Part shown: positions 17,280-18,134 of the stretch, piece after piece
Position numbering within the stretch: position 1 is the stretch's first letter
Layout: the number at the start of each line of letters is the position of its first letter
From: Amanita rubescens
Taxonomy: Eukaryota > Basidiomycota > Agaricomycetes > Agaricales > Amanitaceae
DNA length: 18,134 nt
Direction: 5' to 3'
NCBI GenBank assembly: GCA_015039365.1
Contig: WION01000786.1
Coordinates: 1-18,134 of the forward strand
Notes under the pieces: model-generated
Database searches by the model: none
The model's input: only the letters and a program-made list of their open reading frames with translations
What the model was told of the DNA's origin: nothing
Program-made: the position numbers and the translations under genes

Positions 17280-18134
17280 CTAAGGACCCACAGTTTCCTT
17301 CCGCAAACCAAAGCTCACAAACCGTTTAAAATCAGAAAATACCTCCCGCCTTTGATCAGTAGGACGACCACCCTCTACCCCACCCGATATCCCGTCACCA
17401 CTGATTGACGCACCGATCACAAGCGGTAATGAAACGCGGCTTGCTCCTGGGCTAACTAGGCTGGCACCTGGATGCATCGGCGGGTCCATATCCAGAGAAG
17501 ACAAGAACGACGTGCTTTGGAGGTCCGTTTTCGTGCTTGTGACTGTAAGGAACGTATCCAGCAAGCCATTTTGCGCTGCTTTCGGTGTGCCTTTGAGATC
17601 GAGAATCTTGACCAAAGTTAGCCTCATGTCATCTTGTCACTACTCATGCTACCTTTTGGAAGTTGGTGAATGATGCATCATTTATCAGAAGAGTATAGTT
17701 AAGTATGAAACCCTGTGGAGGATCCTAATAAAAGATTTAATATTGAAACCTTGGAAGGAATTACGACGACATACGACAGGAGTGACAATGACTTTAAGCA
17801 ATGCCTCCAGTCGGCCAGTGCTCTTCGTGAGGCCGCGCGTGTATCTATCATCTGTTAATAACAAATTCCCAGATTACAGCGCGTTGTTCCTACGTTGCTG
17901 TTTGTAAATCTCCAGGCAGTTTTATCAAAAACGCCTTAATTGCTTGAAGGTCAATAAGCAGCTGCTCTGCCCCAATTTCCTTCAACGGCCTACTCTTGAC
18001 CAATGCGTGGTAAATTTGGCCAAAATTAGGCTAGGCAAGTCCTTTAAGACCTGCTCGTTCCACCAATCCGAGAACATACCTACAAGCTTTGTCGAGAAGT
18101 TGCGCAGGTACTTTTTTCTGTTCAACATGGGGTT
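17280..18134 (-). CDS. VPS53: VPS53, C-terminal part (GARP/EARP tethering complex), 5' end outside window
   Basis: Minus-strand exons: (18134)-18080, 17989-17894, 17844-17775, 17724-17653 and 17606-17280; the introns are 90, 49, 50 and 46 nt. The visible part is about 205 residues. Recognisable VPS53 C-terminal blocks, in order, are IGAEQLLIDLQAIKAFLIKL, then YTRGLTKSTGRLEALLKVIV, then NYTLLINDASFTNFQKILDL running into LKGTPKAAQNGLLDTFL. A Ser/Gly/Pro-rich tail of about 80 residues ends GLRKETVGP. By family, VPS53 is a core subunit of GARP (and EARP), the rod-like complex that tethers endosome-derived vesicles at the trans-Golgi. Splicing at 17893-17845 is chosen because it gives LQTATYTRGLTK in frame. 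The exon reaching the window edge is the least certain part. Confidence 0.88.

Noticed and set aside
1..18134. tRNA genes, CRISPR array, complete transposon or bacterial-type operon
   Set aside because: No tRNA B-box with matching arms, no regularly spaced repeats, no transposase or reverse-transcriptase motifs and no terminal inverted repeats were seen; the spliced genes show this is eukaryotic DNA.

Overview
This window looks like nuclear DNA of a basidiomycete fungus, most likely an agaricomycete. The evidence is many short GT-AG introns (46-90 nt), a fungal SRPK-like kinase, F-box/leucine-rich proteins with the motif order typical of mushroom-forming fungi, a DUF6699 protein, and a large Ser/Pro-rich single-pass membrane protein of an agaricomycete type. 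No rRNA, tRNA, CRISPR array or complete transposon was recognised.

Layout. 1-576: no convincing gene. 577-1955 (+): SRPK-like kinase whose reading frame is broken by one in-frame TGA exactly where the family normally has Cys; otherwise all kinase motifs and one intron are intact. 2605-4050 (+): F-box/LRR-like protein. 4051-5703: 1.65 kb with no gene seen. 5704-9448 (+): four-exon membrane protein of about 1196 residues with a glycosylated N-terminal ectodomain, one membrane helix and a cytoplasmic tail of about 860 residues rich in proline motifs. 9955-11478 (+): second F-box protein, visibly related to the first. 12031-12776 (-): gene relic or multi-exon gene with a probable GC-AG intron, a 36-bp tandem duplication and a frame break. 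12850-13560: diverged duplicated fragments, one with an F-box-like exon pair. 14481-15383 (-): DUF6699 protein. 16209-16956 (-): five-exon sorting nexin SNX3/Grd19, reassembled here from fragments of several frames. 17280-18134 (-): the 3' part of a VPS53 (GARP complex) gene running off the window.

The window is in two parts. The right end holds conserved housekeeping trafficking genes: SNX3 and VPS53 are adjacent, on the same strand, and both serve endosome-to-Golgi retrieval. The left and centre hold fast-evolving accessory families (kinase, F-box, receptor-like membrane protein) mixed with broken copies, a pattern of local gene birth and decay. I see no clear multi-gene novel system. The points most worth a second look are the TGA-interrupted kinase, the decayed 12.0-13.6 kb region, the receptor-like membrane protein and the SNX3-VPS53 pairing.
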